Positions 63,884 to 64,000 of a stretch of 64,000 bases of DNA are shown in pieces (the first letter of the stretch is position 1; each line of letters opens with the position of its first letter). This stretch comes from Mesorhizobium carmichaelinearum. Lineage in GTDB: Bacteria > Pseudomonadota > Alphaproteobacteria > Rhizobiales > Rhizobiaceae. The stretch spans positions 1-64,000 of the forward strand of contig NZ_FZQR01000004.1 of assembly GCF_900199455.1 (NCBI RefSeq), written 5' to 3'. The position numbers were made by a program, and so were the translations under genes. The notes under the pieces are model-generated. The model did no database searches. It worked only from the letters and a program-made list of their open reading frames with translations, and was not told the DNA's origin.

Positions 63884-64000
63884 TCAGGCCCGGCTGCGGC
63901 GCCGCTCGCGGCGGGCTTCGCTGGTCTCGGCGGTGTTTTCCGTCGCCACCTTGTTGCGCATCGGGCCGATGCGCTCGACGATTGTTTCGACCGTCGGACG
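63884..64000 (-). CDS. C-terminal fragment of a protein running off the window
   Basis: A minus-strand frame open from the right edge to TGA at 63884-63886. The visible 38 residues include TVETIVERIGPMRNK and end in an Arg-rich tail (RREERRRSRA-like). The rest lies beyond 64000. The family is not identifiable from this tail. Confidence 0.5.
   Translation of the reverse strand, partial: RPTVETIVERIGPMRNKVATENTAETSEARRERRRSRA

Overview
The window is high-GC, gene-dense chromosomal DNA that reads like an alphaproteobacterium of the order Hyphomicrobiales, most likely Mesorhizobium or a close relative. This is inferred from protein style, the soxBDAG and thiCOSGE layouts, the DUF1127 mini-proteins and the codon bias. 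I see no rRNA, tRNA, CRISPR array, insertion sequence, replication or conjugation gene.

Layout. (1) 152-7758 (minus): an operon led by an XRE-cupin regulator, with two dimethylglycine/sarcosine dehydrogenase-like flavoproteins, a homocysteine S-methyltransferase-family protein and an aminotransferase. (2) 7930-10111: a nitroreductase and a DHA2 exporter. (3) 10344-15498 (minus): heterotetrameric sarcosine oxidase soxBDAG. (4) 15669-20514: a large MscS channel, an NmrA-like protein, an AraC regulator and a small secreted protein. (5) 20741-28622 (plus): HAD-UbiA fusion, DprE1-like oxidase, SMR membrane protein, sugar-nucleotide-type epimerase, class III aminotransferase, polytopic membrane protein and FkbM methyltransferase, which looks like a lipid-linked pentose or glycan modification pathway. 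(6) 28687-34087 (plus): TPP riboswitch and thiC-O-S-G-E-D. (7) 34231-41922: a third dimethylglycine dehydrogenase-like protein, small exported proteins, a NitT/TauT-type ABC transporter and a GlxA/GbdR-type regulator. (8) 42228-45449: a 44-residue mini-protein, two DUF1127 proteins, a LysR regulator and an esterase. (9) 45640-56966: a corrinoid/tetrahydrofolate C1 module. (10) 57078-64000: an iron-sulfur protein, a dienelactone-hydrolase-like protein, a split chromate transporter, an ECF sigma factor with a membrane VWA protein, and a palindromic repeat element.

The main find is region 9 read together with regions 1, 3 and 7. A non-pyrrolysine MttB-family methyltransferase, its corrinoid protein, a RACo-type corrinoid activator, a methyl-THF:corrinoid methyltransferase, MetF and a cysteine-rich MetV-like partner are all present. 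This is the parts list used by anaerobes to demethylate glycine betaine and feed the methyl group to folate. Here it sits beside the oxidative steps dimethylglycine to sarcosine to glycine. The octamer TGTCGCAA/TTGCGACA recurs in the promoters of the GbdR-like regulator, the corrinoid/mttB divergent pair and one dimethylglycine dehydrogenase gene, which hints at a shared regulon. The substrate and regulator assignments are inferences.
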